The notes: generated from the sequence alone by a model not told the origin. Counted from the first letter of the stretch, positions 22,929-35,325 are shown. The stretch is DNA of 64,000 nt from Paraspadella gotoi (GCA_051294375.1 CM119263.1:4900374-4964373), one strand, 5' to 3'. Translations and numbers: made by a program.

Positions 22929-24105
22929 GAGAGAGAGAGGAGAGGAAGAGCGAGAGAGGCAGAGAGAGAGAGAGCGCCAAATGGCAGGCTGAATTCCTAA
23001 CTGGTACCAAATGGTGCCATCGGCCATTGGGTGCGGCAAGAATGAGCGACCAACAAAAACTTTAGGCGGGCGCATCACATGCTCCCCCCCCGACCCATTT
23101 ACCACTTGTCACTCTTACCACCCTTATCCACCAACCTTCCTACACTTGCCACCCGCCATCCACCATCTTGACCCATCCTCCCTTCTCATTTTCCCTATCC
23201 TATCTTCCTTTTGGTGAGTCAGTCAGTCAGTGAGCCGGGAGATCGCAACCGACTATGCATTGCACAGTAGCGTGAAGTGATGATAAACAGATTGACGTGA
23301 TAACATTTTTTTTCTTGCTGCCTCATGGGAATATAATTAATGGAATTTTAGAATTCCTTTTAAAATTTTTTTTAGCATAACAGTATAGCAAATTCAATTA
23401 TTTATGAGTAATGATCTTTATAAAATCGCAAATTTCGAAAATATTTTTTTTTATTTTAGAATGATTGGATTCGCCTTTAAAAAGCTAAGAAATTTTATAA
23501 AAAGTTTATATATTGAATGTTAGACCACAAAAAATGAATAAAACGTTTTAACAATCATATAACAGTTTCTACTAGCAGAGAATAAAAAAGTCAGGATTTT
23601 CACCTTTTTTTATTTTAAACAATTGAAGATGACAAGAAATTTTTGATAACATGTTTTATATTTTGATTCAACTTTTTATGAAGAATCTGAATCTGTTAAT
23701 AAAAGTTTTATAAAAATTATTTTTAAAATTTACTATCTTAATAAGGATTACTACAAATATTATATATTTTACATCTGTCTCCCGAGATAAATGAAAAAAA
23801 TATCTTTCTTATACTAGTAATCATACCAATCTCACATCCTAAATATCATTGTCGCTGATCATTCAAATAATTTTTTTGTTCTTGAGTGCGTCCACTCTAT
23901 TGCACAGTGGGTATTGGTGCTTAGTATGGTGGAGAAACTGTAATGATCGGTTGGTTATCAGAGCTTTGATAAAAAAGGTTGTATTTAGCTGAGAACCAAA
24001 GAGGGTGCAGTGAGGGAATAGCTTGTCGAAGTTTGTTATTGGAGCCTGTTATTCGTTATTGTTTTGTTATTAAAAAACCTGAATGATTTGAACGAATGAC
24101 AGATG
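21851..24105. repeat. Block R1, third partial copy
   Basis: Matches 5,850-8,090 and, without the 3-kb element, 12,480-17,800. It carries the right end of a short family X copy (to 22,042), AAAG and GAC arrays, CT/GA arrays and the AT-rich flank. At 23,261-23,280 the insertion point reads TGCACAGTAGCGTGAAGTGA, so this copy is also empty. No gene. Confidence 0.85.
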
Positions 24106-24108
24106 AGA

Positions 24109-24148
<40 letters not shown>

Positions 24149-25950
24149 AGAAGAGAGAGAGAGAGAGAGACTTTTTGCTCCCAAAGCGGCTTCCTCATTA
24201 TCTAATGGGATCGAAATCAAGTTCATGGGAGAGCTTGCAGATCGCTGCGAGGGGAGGGAAGTGTCGGAAGGGGGTGAGGCTGGGTGAGGGTGGCTGCTGG
24301 GGTCGGTGTGAGGGTGGTGCGCCTAGGTGGATCAGGAAGTTGGTTCGGTTTGCAGAGCAATGAGAATGGAGATGCGTGCGATGGCGGAATCTCAGGGCTG
24401 CGACTGAGAAACTACAAAGGCAGAGACGTTGGCATCAAAGACGGAAATTAAGAGGTGAGTGAGTTGGCTGTGAATAGATTGGCTTTGAATTGGCGGGGAA
24501 GGCTGTAGTGAGTCGGGTGGTGAGGGGTGGTTCAGTTTTGTTGGTGGTGTGAAGCGTGAAGGGGTGAAGGTGCTGAGAGTTACTGTCAGCAAGGAGATGA
24601 GAACGCTGAAGGCCGAAGAATGAACCTTCAAATCCAGACTTTTTTTTTTTTGCTATGAATCGATATTTCAATCAAAAACTGCCAAGCAAGATATTTACTG
24701 TTTCCGAAGTTTATCTGCAGTCACATCTCGGTTCTAAATCATGTCTTTTGTCATGCCGGTTTAAATTCAGGGCTTATGTTCTTCGTCTTAACGACAACCA
24801 GGCGCATTTCCATCAAGGCCTTTATCACAACCTAAACATTAACCTGCTGACAGCACAGCCCCGTCAGCCATCGCGTAAGTATTTCTCTTCAACCAACACT
24901 TTTCCTATCTTAAGTTTCGCGCCCGAATTGGCAAGCCCGGCGTGAAAATTAGAGACGAGTAAGAGAGAGAGGGAGAGAGCATGATAGGGGCGGGGAATAT
25001 TCCCGGGTGAACCACTTTTCTATACTTAAATTTCGACTTTTTTCGGCGCTTTGCACCTCTTTCTTTTTCATGTCTGCCTCTCTATCTGGCCCCCGTCCCG
25101 CTATTTTCTCTCGCTCCTTCTCCCATATCTCTCTCATCTACTCGTCGATCTTCTTGCCATCTCTCTCTCTCTCTCTCTCCTCTCTTCTCTCTCTCTCTCT
25201 CTCTCTCGTCTCTCTCCTTAATCCGCGAAATAGTTGCGGGTTGAAATTGAAATTGATGTGAATGCACTTTTCGTTCGGTCGGAGAAATAAATGGGATATG
25301 AGCTTGCTCTATGCCCTCTCCCCTAACCAACAACCATTTTAGGAATTAGTCCGCGCCACCATCCTTCACCCCAACCTTAAAACCCCAACCGTCCCTTGTA
25401 ATCCCGCAACCGGCCCCTCTCTTTGCTCTAGCTTAAGGCTGTTTGGCCGTAGTATTATTTTCCACTTTTCTTTTCATTTTATTTTCCAACGCTTTTTAAC
25501 TTCTTCTTTCTTCTCTTTTTTTTTTTTCTGTTTCTTTCTTTCTCTTTTCACTTCTTTTTTCTTTTCGAACTTTCTTCTTTTCCTTCTTGTCCTCTTCTTT
25601 TTTCATTTTTTTTTCATTCCGCTATGCTTTTTTCGTTTATATTTTCGGTCTCTTCCCTTTATATTTCATTCTTTCTTGTCCTCTGTTTCTTCTTTCTTTC
25701 TTGCTCTTTCTGCTGTGTCTTCTTTTGCCTTATAGTTATTCTCCTTTTTTCTTTGTTTGTCTTTCCTTCTTTCTTCTAGCCTCATTGTTTAATCCACACT
25801 TTTTTCATTTTTCTCCTTTCCTTATTTTCCTTTTTTCTTCCATTTCCTTCCTTTTTTTGCATTTTTTCTTCTTTTCCCATTTTCTTTTGTGATCTCCTTT
25901 CCTCCATTTTTATATCATAAGAATCATTTTCAACATCTCCAACATTTTTT
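24095..25950. repeat. Block V, copy 2
   Basis: Noisy second copy of 17,790-19,580 with frequent extra bases. A plus-strand frame at 24,655-24,945 looks protein-like but is not open in copy 1, which argues against coding. It is followed immediately by a long family X insertion. Confidence 0.85.
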
Positions 25951-26171
25951 AGTCGGATCTGCCTTATCAAGCAGAATCCCGGACTTCTATAACTCACTTT
26001 TTATAACTCACTTTTTCGGTCCGTCGGTCCGCGCCCCCCTCAATATGGTCGGGCACACACTTATAATCATGCTCAGAACATCGAATTATGATAAATTAGC
26101 AAAAAAAAATGAATTGTCCGTCCGTCCGTCTGCTGTCCGTCCGTCCGATCCGGCAACGTCCCACCTTAACA

Positions 26172-27160
26172 AAAAACACCAATTACTCGTGATTGGAGGC
26201 ATGGATTTAAAATGAATGCGATTGTGGAATAGTAAGTGTTGTTATTGAGCTGGATATTAAGTTTCGAGGTGGAATCGTCCGAGTGCTAAATGAGTTTGAA
26301 ATGGAAAAAACAAAAAAAATATATTCACTATTTGAAACACAATTGCTCATGAGTGGATGGGCTGATGACCTGGAATTTTGTAGTGGTAGAAAGTGTGGAC
26401 TTGAACAGGAAACTCAAGTTTCGATGGAATAGTTTTGTAGTGGAAATGAGTTGTTTAAATGGGAAAAAAACAAAAAACCCCTGTCTTTACTAATTCGATT
26501 ATGCTTCTTTTTCCTTTTATATAAAATGTATCTGCAGGCATGGTCAATTAATAAATCCAAATAATTAATCAGTTAATTATCAATTAGTAAATAAATTAAT
26601 AATAATTAATTAATTAGTCAATCAATCCGTTCCATCCGTCCCATCTTGAGCAAAAAGCTCCAAAACTCGTTATTGCTGGTTGATTGGAATAATTTGGTCA
26701 TGGCCCATGGGGTAGCGAAGTGTGTGATAAAGCTGGATCATAAAATTTTCGATGGAATCGTGTGAGTGGAAAATTAGTTTAAATGAAAAACATAAGTCCG
26801 AATTTACTAAATCTCTTTAACTTATTAACCCAATAAATACTCCAATTAATCATAGATTGCATGGATAGATGAGTTGAAATTTTGTAGTGTATGTGCGTAG
26901 GAAAACGTATGACGAAGCTGACTATAAAGTTTCAGTGCGAAACGTACCATGGAAAACCATAATGAGTTTAAATGAAAAACAATATGAGCACATGTTACTT
27001 GAATCTTTTTATTATTTAAACCCCATGACAGATTGAGAGTGAAAATTTGTGAGCCGTTAGGAAAGTGAGTCGAAGAGCATAGATAAAAGTTCCCTGACGG
27101 AATGCAAGTTGAAAAAATTATGAAAGTTGAAACAAATGATGCAAGTTAAAAAAATCTTAA
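26172..27160 (+). repeat. Diverged 130-170-base monomers inside family X
   Basis: About five units with the pattern: an AATTACTCGTGATTGG-like start, a GGAATTTTGTAGTGGTAG-like middle, a GATAAAGCTGGATNATAAAG-like word, TTTCGATGGAATCGT, and an AATGAGTTTAAATGGAAAAA end. Units begin near 26,172, 26,341, 26,655, 26,838 and 27,020. Period and divergence vary. The second long copy repeats the same order of units at least to 59,215. Confidence 0.6.
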
Positions 27161-27514
27161 AAAGAATAAAGATCGTCGGCTATTGCATAAAAAGAGAGAG
27201 AGACGGAGAGAGAGAAAGACCCTTGAGATGAAAGAGAGAGACGAGAGTGAGAGAGAAAGAGAAGAGAATGAAGAGCCAGAGAAGAAGAAGGAGACATAAT
27301 AAATCAAAAAAATCTTAAAAAGACCTCAAGATCGAGTCCAGAGCCCACTATCATAGAAAATATATGAAAAAAACCCGGGAATAAAACGATTATGGAAATC
27401 CAATTTGCGGAAAATAACCAGGGGAAATTTGTTGATGTACTAGTAATTTGATTGAGGCTAATATAATTGACTGATGTAATATAATTTATTGAATGATAAT
27501 AGGAACTTTATATT

Positions 27515-27642
27515 GATCGCATGATAATCAATTATTGATGCGATGATAGTCATTTCACTGCTGTGATGATAGTCCATCAGTATGCGATGATTGTCATTCA
27601 TTGATTCGATGATTGTCATCATTGATGCGATTGATGAGTCAA
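27515..27642. repeat. GATGATAGTCATTCA-like tandem repeat
   Basis: About five degenerate units of 20-25 bases around GATGATTGTCATTCATTGAT. The matching array is at 59,805-59,930 in the other long copy, so it is part of the element. Confidence 0.65.
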
Positions 27643-28757
27643 TAAAACAAACAAATGCGTGTATGAGTTGAAACGAGAGAGAGAGGAGAAAGAGAGATAG
27701 AGGAAAGAAAGAGAGGAGACAAGAGAGACGAGAGAGAGAGAGACGAGAGAAAGAAAGAAAGAAAAAGAATAAATCCACGAAAATCTCGGATGAAAATAGC
27801 GGATTTTTGTATTGAAAAACAAGCGCCGAATAAATGGCCAATAATAAAAAGTTTTAGAAGGAAAAAATAAACAGAATTTTTCAAAAAACAAACGGATCAC
27901 GCAAAAAGATCGGACAATAGGACAACACACACAGAGAGACAGAGAGGACAGACGAGAAAGAAGAAAAAGAGAGAGAGACAGCGGCGCTGCAGAGAAAAAG
28001 AGAAAGAGCATATATAAACATTAAAAAGAGAGAGAGAGAGAAGCTCTATCAGCCCCTTTACTCGTTAAATAGATCAGCATACTTTATGGCGCGCCGCACG
28101 TAGCGTGAAAGCTAATTCTCTACCCAAAGGACCCGCGTGTTCGCCCAGTTCGCGGCATCGTTTTTTACATTAGTGAACGCCACAATTATACTAATACAAT
28201 TTTTTTGTAAAAAAAAAAGAGAGAAGGAGCAGAGAGAGAGAGAGAGAGAGAGATGAGTAAGAGAGAGAAAGAAGCTGGACAGACGCTGCAGAGCCGCGAA
28301 ACTCGTTTTAGAAAGAAAGCAGTGACGGAGAAAAAGAAGAGAGAAGAGCGACATATAATTAAACGTTTTTGGTTTGTAAATAAAACACTAAACAAATACC
28401 AATGACTTGATCATGAAACATGAGAATTCTTAAAGATCCTTGATGCATTGAAGCCAGTATATGAAAATTCAACTCCCTATGATTATCACACTTATCAAGA
28501 GAGCTCATGATTGCTAAAAAAGCGAGACCGAAAGCTAAACCGAAAAAAAAATCTTAGACAGGACGGCTTTGCCGCCTGGCCTCGATAATAGAGGATATTT
28601 ATGTTTGTTTTATGAAAAATGTAAACAAAAACATTTTTAAAAACTGTCCTCGACTCAATTTTAAGGTACCACGATGATACAAGCTGAATAAAATTTATCA
28701 ATTAACTCAATAATTAATTAATATCGTAGGCAGATCCGACATTGTTTGCTCAACTTG

Positions 28758-29333
28758 TTCATCATTAGTTCTTCTTCTTCTTTCTTCTTTCCCTCCATTT
28801 CCTTTTCTCCTTTCTCCATTTTTCTTTTCTTTCTTCCTCCCTTTTTTCTTTTTTCTCCTTTTCTCCCTTTTTCCTTTTATCTCCTTTCCTCCCTTTTTTA
28901 TATCAAAGAATCAATTCCAATCTCCCAAACATTTTTTTCGTCATTAGTTTCTCACATTTTTTAAGTAAGATTTTTTGTCCTTCAAAAGTGAATGAGTCTT
29001 GATTGCCAAAAGACTGACCAATATGCGGAAAGTGAGCTGAAGGCCGTGACATCTCACCCCCTGGGCGTGTTCTCTTCTGTGAATCCTCAAAGTTCGTGAT
29101 TCCACATCACGTCGGAGAGAGAGAGACGATGGAATCGGGTTTTTTGTTTGGGGGAAAGGTAGTTAATAAAAGATATTATAGTTTACTTACCCTTTTTGTG
29201 ACGGCAGAATGAACGGAAAATGAAAAGTGGAAAGAAGAAAAGTAATTAATTAATATTTTGTATTAGCTATTATTTTACTTTGAAACTGAGGACACATAAT
29301 TCTCTCTCTCTCTCTCTCTCTCTCCTCTCTCTC

Positions 29334-29373
<40 letters not shown>

Positions 29374-29702
29374 CTCGTTCTTGCGTTATTCCCATTATTT
29401 TCGAGTTCAATGGGTTTTTTTTTAAACTGGGGGAAATATTACTCAGAGAGAGACAGTGAGACAGAGAAACAGAGAGAGAGAGAGACAATCTCTTGTCCTC
29501 CCGATTCGAAAGGCCGAATATTTTTTATTCGTCGTCGTCGTCGTCGTCGTCATCGCCATCATCGTCGTCGTCCTCATCGTCGTGGTCGCCCCGCCTCAAT
29601 AAAGATCACATATTCACGCCCCGACTCACGTCTGATGACTAATGACTTCACTCCTTCCAAGATTCTGTCACTTTTCTTTTCTCAAAGGAGAAGGCTTTTT
29701 GA

Positions 29703-29742
<40 letters not shown>

Positions 29743-29981
29743 TGCCTACAGATGCCGTCCACTCAAACGTTTTACGCCGCCTTTGCGCCTGCATCGCCTC
29801 GTCTGTTCACAGGTGCAATCAACTCTTCTGCGTCTTTGTCGTTTCGTTTTCCATCAAATTGTCTTTCCCGATCGGCTGATTTTTTCTTTTCTTTTGTTTC
29901 CTTTTCCTCTCTCTCTCTCTTTCTCTATCTCTCTCTGTCTCTCTCCCTCTCTCTATCACTCTCTCTCTCTCTATTTGTCTA

Positions 29982-30037
<56 letters not shown>

Positions 30038-31100
30038 TCCCGCGCGAAATGATGTCAAAAGATCCAGAAATTGACAAAAGAAATAAGATGAGAATCAAGG
30101 CCAAAGGGAGAGATTAGTTTTTTATCTCCAAAACGCGGGAGGGAGAGAGAAAGAGGGGGGAGGAAGGGGGGAGGAATTGAGGTAGAGAGACGCTTTATGA
30201 CAGGATGTGGGGGAGGAGGAGGAGGAGGAGGAGGAGGGAGAGGGAGACACGGATGAGTCCAGAGGTGAAATGAGGTTAGGGTCGTGCGATGATTTGAGAA
30301 GTTTTTTGGAAGGAGAGAAGAAAGAAGATGAGGAAGGAGAAAGAAGAAGAAAGGGAGGAAATATTAAATGAATTTTAAAGAATAGAGGGATGAACTAGAA
30401 ATAGAAAAAAAGAAAGAAGTAGATGTGAGAAGGAGAAAAAAAAACAAAGGATAAAATGGCAGAAATAGAATTATGATATGAAAATCCGAATGAAGGCGGC
30501 GAAGGCGGCCATCTTGAATTTTTTTTACTCTGGACCGAAAGGGATTGTTTACGATAGGAAAAACAAACATAAACACCNNNNNNNNNNNNNNNNNNNNNNN
30601 NNNNNNNNNNNNNNNNNNNNNNNNNNNNNNNNNNNNNNNNNNNNNNNNNNNNNNNNNNNNNNNNNNNNNNNNNNNNNNNNNNNNNNNNNNNNNNNNNNNN
30701 NNNNNNNNNNNNNNNNNNNNNNNNNNNNNNNNNNNNNNNNNNNNNNNNNNNNNNNNNNNNNNGAGAGAGAGAGAGAGAGAGAGTGAGAGAGAATTTTGAT
30801 GAATGTGAGACGAAGATAAGTTTTCCATCACACTGTCTCCTCTTGGAGTCGCGTGGCGGAGAGAGAAGGGAAACAGATAATACAAAGGGAAGAATGGAAA
30901 GTAAGGTTAAAAAAGAAAGGAAAGATAGGTAAAAAGATTGGAAATAAAGTTAAAAAGGAAAAGAAAAGTAAGAAGCCTATAGGAAAGAAAAAAAGATATG
31001 AAATTTGGTTTCGTTTTTCGTCCTATCTTATTCAAAACTCATTCAACTTGAATCTTTGAACATTGGATGCTCTTACCATGGACAACTGTGATAATGATAT
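28758..31100. repeat. Block W, copy 2
   Basis: Second copy of 19,583-21,825, beginning CATCATTAGTTCTTCTTCTT right after the family X insertion. Its largest frame (29,410-30,117, 235 codons) runs through CGT, GAC and CT arrays and is not open in copy 1; rejected as a gene. Confidence 0.85.
30578..30762. other. Assembly gap in a GA array (185 N)
   Basis: Run of N at the position of the GA array 21,417-21,532 of block W copy 1. Confidence 0.95.
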
Positions 31101-31355
31101 GATAATGATTATGATAAATATGATTATGAGGACGATAATGATCATAGGTTAATGATGATATTCATTCATGATAAGATGATGCTCATCAACTAGATGATAG
31201 ATTTTCATGAGGAAATACAACTTAAGATATTGAGATAATTTTTCTTAAAGAGATTCCTTTTTTAAAGACGATAACGACGACGACGATGACGACGACAACG
31301 AAACTAAAACATCAACCAAAAACCATTGTTCATTCTTGTCTTACGTCTCATTACT
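31101..31355. repeat. ATGAT-rich degenerate repeat and GACGAC triplets
   Basis: Degenerate ATGATAATGATTATGAT repeats to about 31,205, AT-rich spacer, then GACGACGACGATGACGACGA at 31,274-31,293. Single-copy sequence starts here. No gene. Confidence 0.7.

Positions 31356-31408
<53 letters not shown>
31356..31408. repeat. CT microsatellite
   Basis: About 52 bases of uninterrupted CT. Confidence 0.97.
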
Positions 31409-31409
<1 letters not shown>

Positions 31410-33080
31410 ATCGAATCAATGGATTGTATTTTGCATAATACATCGCGTTCGGAGCAAAAGTGCCGCCGACGGTTATAAAGAAAGAATAAAAAATTCGGAA
31501 ATAAAAAAGAATAAGGGAATAAATTGCGTGCGAGGAGGTGTGATTGTCTCACACATAAATGCACGCGCGAACGTGTGGTTGTCTCACACATTGTCGTACC
31601 CAAGAGTTTGCTCATTGAAATTTCATTATTTTTAACATATGCGGTTGTGCATATGTGCAGTGTGCAGATGTTTTATTTGTCCGTAATTTTGAGTCATTCA
31701 TTCGACGCTTTCAGTATGGTCTCGCCAGCGCGCCGTAACATTTTGTAAATGCAGTTTGTACACAATCTGATCGAAGTGCACGCTGGAACCATTTCTATGT
31801 GAATTCCAGGTGACCGCGCACACTGTGACCTATTCGGTGCGCACATTCTGGTGGTGCGTCGCGATTCAACCGGAGCTCGTGGGTGTGCTCGTGAAAACGA
31901 AAACAACATCGACGACGACGACGACGTCGAAGGCGTTGAGCGTGGAAGCGTTTTGTGGGCGGCGATGATGATGATGATGATGATGACGATGATTATGATG
32001 ATGATGGTGATGATGATGATGATGATAGATGAGATGAGATGAGATGACCGTCGATCGATTCGATTCGTATGACGGTTCGATGATTCTGCATTCGATGATC
32101 CGATTACGATGATCGATTCGATTCGGTTCTGATGAAACCCGATGATTATCTCCTCTATGATGATTCTCTCTATCCTTCGTATATTTATTACTAAGGTGGC
32201 TCGTACCGCAGAAATTGTTTGTACCGGAGAGCCCATCGATTTGTTGACTGACAGTGACAGAACGAAGATACAATCTTAGATCCGAGCCATGTTCCGATCG
32301 CGGACTGCAAATGAATTCCGCCTTGTATCGCTTATTGGTTCCTTCGCATTTTTTTGATCACCGCCCAAATTCACGTTGTTTTTTTGGTATTGTATTTTCT
32401 GTAGACTGAGATTTTTGTATTTGGACTGATGACGATGATGCAACACAATACGGATGTCTGTGTATTTTCGATTCGTATCGACTGGTTCGCTGGACGTCAG
32501 AAGTAGCGAACGAAAACCGGTTGAATGCAGACACATAAAGATAGGTAAAAAAAGAGTGAAAAGAGAAGAAAATGAGAGGAAACGGGAGAGAAAGAAATAG
32601 AGGAGTATCAGATATTGAGCTCGATGTGCACCGTAAGCAGTTTTGGATACTGATCGTTTTGTTGTTTTTTTTTGTTTTTTTTTTGTTTTTTTTTCTTTCT
32701 AAAAATTGATTAAATTTTGCCTATTGCGAAATGTCCGTGTTTTTTTACGAGAACATCTGTCATTGCCTGAAGACGAAATAATCTCTTTGCTGGCTTTTGA
32801 TATCTGCCAAGTTGCTAACCATTTTTAAGAAAAAAACCTTGAACATAAATTGAATGCAACCGGACCTATCGAAACAACGACGTGGAATTCGTCTATCTAA
32901 AAAAAGTCGAAACGAAGTTTGTTTCCGGCCAGACTCGCCCCCTTGTTGCGAACGCCGAAGCGTCAGTGCACGATATCCCGATCGCATGGTCTAACGAAGA
33001 TTACCTCGGAATTCATTAATCACTCGTTAACGACTTTCCAAAAGACAAATATCTGATCCTCTGGAGGGTACGCAAGATCA
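31409..33080. other. Single-copy, moderately complex DNA without a supportable gene
   Basis: About 1.7 kb. It has a near-repeat TTGTCTCACACAT at 31,545-31,557 and 31,579-31,591, a GATGAT array (31,965-32,045) and CpG-containing stretches (31,790-31,930). A 63-codon plus frame (31,851-32,042) runs from mixed composition into an acidic and then a methionine-repeat run produced by the triplet array. An 86-codon minus frame (32,276-32,536) has ordinary composition but no recognised domain. Either could be an exon fragment; neither has splice or start support strong enough for a call. Confidence 0.4.
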
Positions 33081-33083
33081 ACA

Positions 33084-33084
33084 C

Positions 33085-33154
<70 letters not shown>

Positions 33155-33155
33155 T
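33084..33155. repeat. GA microsatellite
   Basis: GA array with AAGAG and GCGAG interruptions. Confidence 0.96.
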
Positions 33156-33459
33156 AGAAGACAAAGATGAGAGAGTACCAAGTCAGAGAGGTAGAGAGAG
33201 AGAGCGGAGGAGAAACTGAGGGAAGAAACGGAAGGCCCTTGCGGTGAGAAACCAGCTGCCGTATGAAAGTAACGTGGTTGTTCCTTTTCACTCACATTCG
33301 AAAACCAAAGACGATCAAATGCCCAAACTCTCGACCGATGAGAAATAAAAAAACAACAACAACAATAACAATACTAAACAACAACAACAATAAACAACAT
33401 CCGTCATCGAAACCGCGATTCGCCTCTTCGCACCTCGTCCACTCAAATCGGATATCAAA

Positions 33460-33495
<36 letters not shown>

Positions 33496-34440
33496 ATTCG
33501 ATATTTTTTACTTCTTTTTTATCTGGTTGTTTCCTTTCTTTTCCGAGTTGACGATTGCGCTCAGCCAAGGCTGTTGCAACGGAAGACCTCTGGCCTAGAT
33601 ATATCTGCATGATATAAAATAAATCTGTTTCATATAAATCAACTCAATAAATCTGCGCAACGTAAAATTAAAATTTTCAATCTCTTAGTTTGTGCTGAGT
33701 TTTTCTCTGTTACTTCCTAGTTTGCCATTTTCTCTCTCTGTCGTCCCCGTTTTTGGTTTTCTTTTTGCCCTTTCGTGCGAACATATTTTTCTTTTTATTT
33801 TGTCTCGTTCCCCATTTTTTCTCTTCCTCATTTTTTTTTCGTTCTCCTCCTCCTCTTGCTGCGCCTCCATTAACTTAGTTAACATTCTTTGTTAGAGCAA
33901 ACGTCGTTTTTCCCTTCATTACATAAGACTATGTAACAGTTCGGTTTCAGCTAAACCAATGTTCATTGTCGTTTCTCTTTCTTGGCGTCCCGTTTCCTTC
34001 TCAAGCCCGTTGTAAACCTTCCTGCCAGTTCCATTTCTCAACTTTGGTCTTTCTTATCAATTTCCACTCCAATTTCTCTCACATAATCTTTATCTATCTT
34101 TCTTCTTTTTCCATCGTAACAGCTCCTCTCCACTCTTTCTCTTCTTTCACATCTCTTATCTCTCCTTTTCCATCATATCAATTGTCTTTCTCCTATCTTC
34201 TCTTCATCTATTCCCTTTCTCCAACTACTCTTTCTTCCTCTTTCTCTATCTCCGTGTCCTTCTCTCTATGTCTCTAGACTTTCTCGCCATTTGATCTTTT
34301 TGCTTCTCTTCAGATGCAGTCGCACTCTCTCTCTCTCTCTCCCACTCTCTCTCTCCTATCTCTTCTCTTCTCCTCTTCTTTCTTTTCTCTCCCTCTTCCG
34401 CCCAGCAGAGAAAGCCACTCTCCCATAACACGAAGATCTT
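33156..34440. other. Mixed non-coding DNA, poly-T and pyrimidine-rich
   Basis: Contains AACAACAACAAT repeats (33,350-33,400), a T-run of about 30 bases (33,462-33,491) and a pyrimidine-rich stretch (33,700-34,420). The F/S/L-rich frames in the last part reflect composition. Confidence 0.6.
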
Positions 34441-34494
34441 TCCCTCTCTGATGCAACCAGAAATCTCAATCGAAAGTTCCGGATTCTAATCCTT

Positions 34495-34935
34495 TATTGG
34501 CACACATTAGCAAACTGAGGGAATGCGGGGGACCTGGACTCGTAGGGAAGTGAGATTGGGAGGAGAATTTCCGAAGGAGGCTTAGGGGAGGGATTGTGCA
34601 GGAACAGTGGTACTCTCATAAGGGGGATTGCGAGTTTTAAGGGGTAGGTTTCAGGATTGGAGGGAATGAAAAGCACCCTGAGTGCGGAACTCGGGATTGA
34701 AGGAAGTGGAATAGGGGAAGGGTACTTAGGGGGGAGTCAGATGGTGAGGGGTATTTAGGGGGGGTTCGGGGAGGGGACTGAGGGGCGGAGACCTTCTGGG
34801 CGGATAGGAATGGGCTGGTACCCAGTTTTGGAAAGGACGGGGATTGGGTTGGGGGAAGGATTGCGGGGAATTGGTGGACTAGGGTGGGACAAGAGGATTC
34901 TTCTGAGGAGGAGGAATAATCAGCGGAGGGATTAG
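34495..34935. repeat. G-rich degenerate GGGATTG tract with G-quadruplex-prone core
   Basis: Strongly G-rich on the plus strand, with repeated GGGATTG and AGGGAATG words. The densest part (34,748-34,785) has five runs of four or more G separated by loops of 6, 3, 1 and 5 bases. A similar G-rich stretch with the same GGATTGA word lies at 41,844-41,960. Confidence 0.6.
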
Positions 34936-35007
34936 GGCAATGGGGCAGGAGATTAGGGGGTCGGATCGGATCTCACCTACAGGGGATCTTAGTTGTGTTG
35001 TATAGAC

Positions 35008-35325
35008 TCATTGACAAAAGAGGTAATGGTTCCTCGGCTTTCCACTGTATCTCGCTCGCATTGAGGATGGGAGGGGATACATAGCGAGAAATTCAGGGAC
35101 CCGACTGTACAAGAGATTCCAGAGGCCATATGATACACCAGAGGGCGTACCAAAATATCGGAAACGGACTAGCGGTTCCTGTCCATTCGTCGCCCATTCG
35201 CGCACTGCTGTTTTCGGCAAAGATGCAATACTGTTGCCGGCGGTGAGACAGTCCAGTTTGCTGCAGCTGAACATCCGAGAAAGGCATCTACTGCCATCAC
35301 CAGAAAGATGATGAACGAGACACAA
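35008..35325 (-). CDS. Possible coding fragment, unrecognised, very tentative
   Basis: A 105-codon minus-strand frame of mixed, non-repetitive composition in one of the few complex stretches. It includes cysteines near the N-terminus (FSCSKLDC) and the segment VRFRYFGTPSGVSYGL near residues 53-68, and ends in a stop near 35,008. I do not recognise a family. A second minus-strand frame (35,093-35,287) and a third (35,169-35,471) overlap, so the frame is not decided by the sequence. No second copy exists to test conservation. It could be an exon, a pseudogene or chance. Confidence 0.12.
   Translation of the reverse strand: MCLVHHLSGDGSRCLSRMFSCSKLDCLTAGNSIASLPKTAVREWATNGQEPLVRFRYFGTPSGVSYGLWNLLYSRVPEFLAMYPLPSSMRARYSGKPRNHYLFCQ

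Larger units (their letters stand above)
25951..28757 (+). mobile_element. Family X, long copy 1 (2.8 kb)
   Basis: Starts AGTCGGATCTGCC with an imperfect terminal hairpin and ends GCAGATCCGACATTGTTTGC then TCAACTTG. The empty site is at 19,574-19,590. Interior in order: CCGT/CTGT tract (about 26,117-26,150), diverged monomers of 130-170 bases (26,172-27,160), GA arrays (27,190-27,290), a 20-25-base GATGATAGTCATT array (27,515-27,640), further GA arrays, a GC-richer patch with GGCGCGCCGCACGTAGCGTG (28,089-28,108) and a potential short stem CGGCTTTGCCG (28,563-28,573). No frame encodes a recognisable transposase or reverse transcriptase, so mobilisation would depend on another element. Confidence 0.75.

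Noticed and set aside
24655-24945. 96-codon protein-like plus frame
   Set aside because: The same locus in block V copy 1 (18,330-18,600) has stops and a different frame, so the openness is produced by inserted bases.
26172-27160. Spaced repeats that might suggest a CRISPR array
   Set aside because: Units are long, diverged and lack constant repeats with unique spacers; the context is eukaryotic.
29410-30117. 235-codon plus-strand frame
   Set aside because: Made of CGT, GAC and CT arrays (runs of R and S/L). The other copy of block W breaks the frame.
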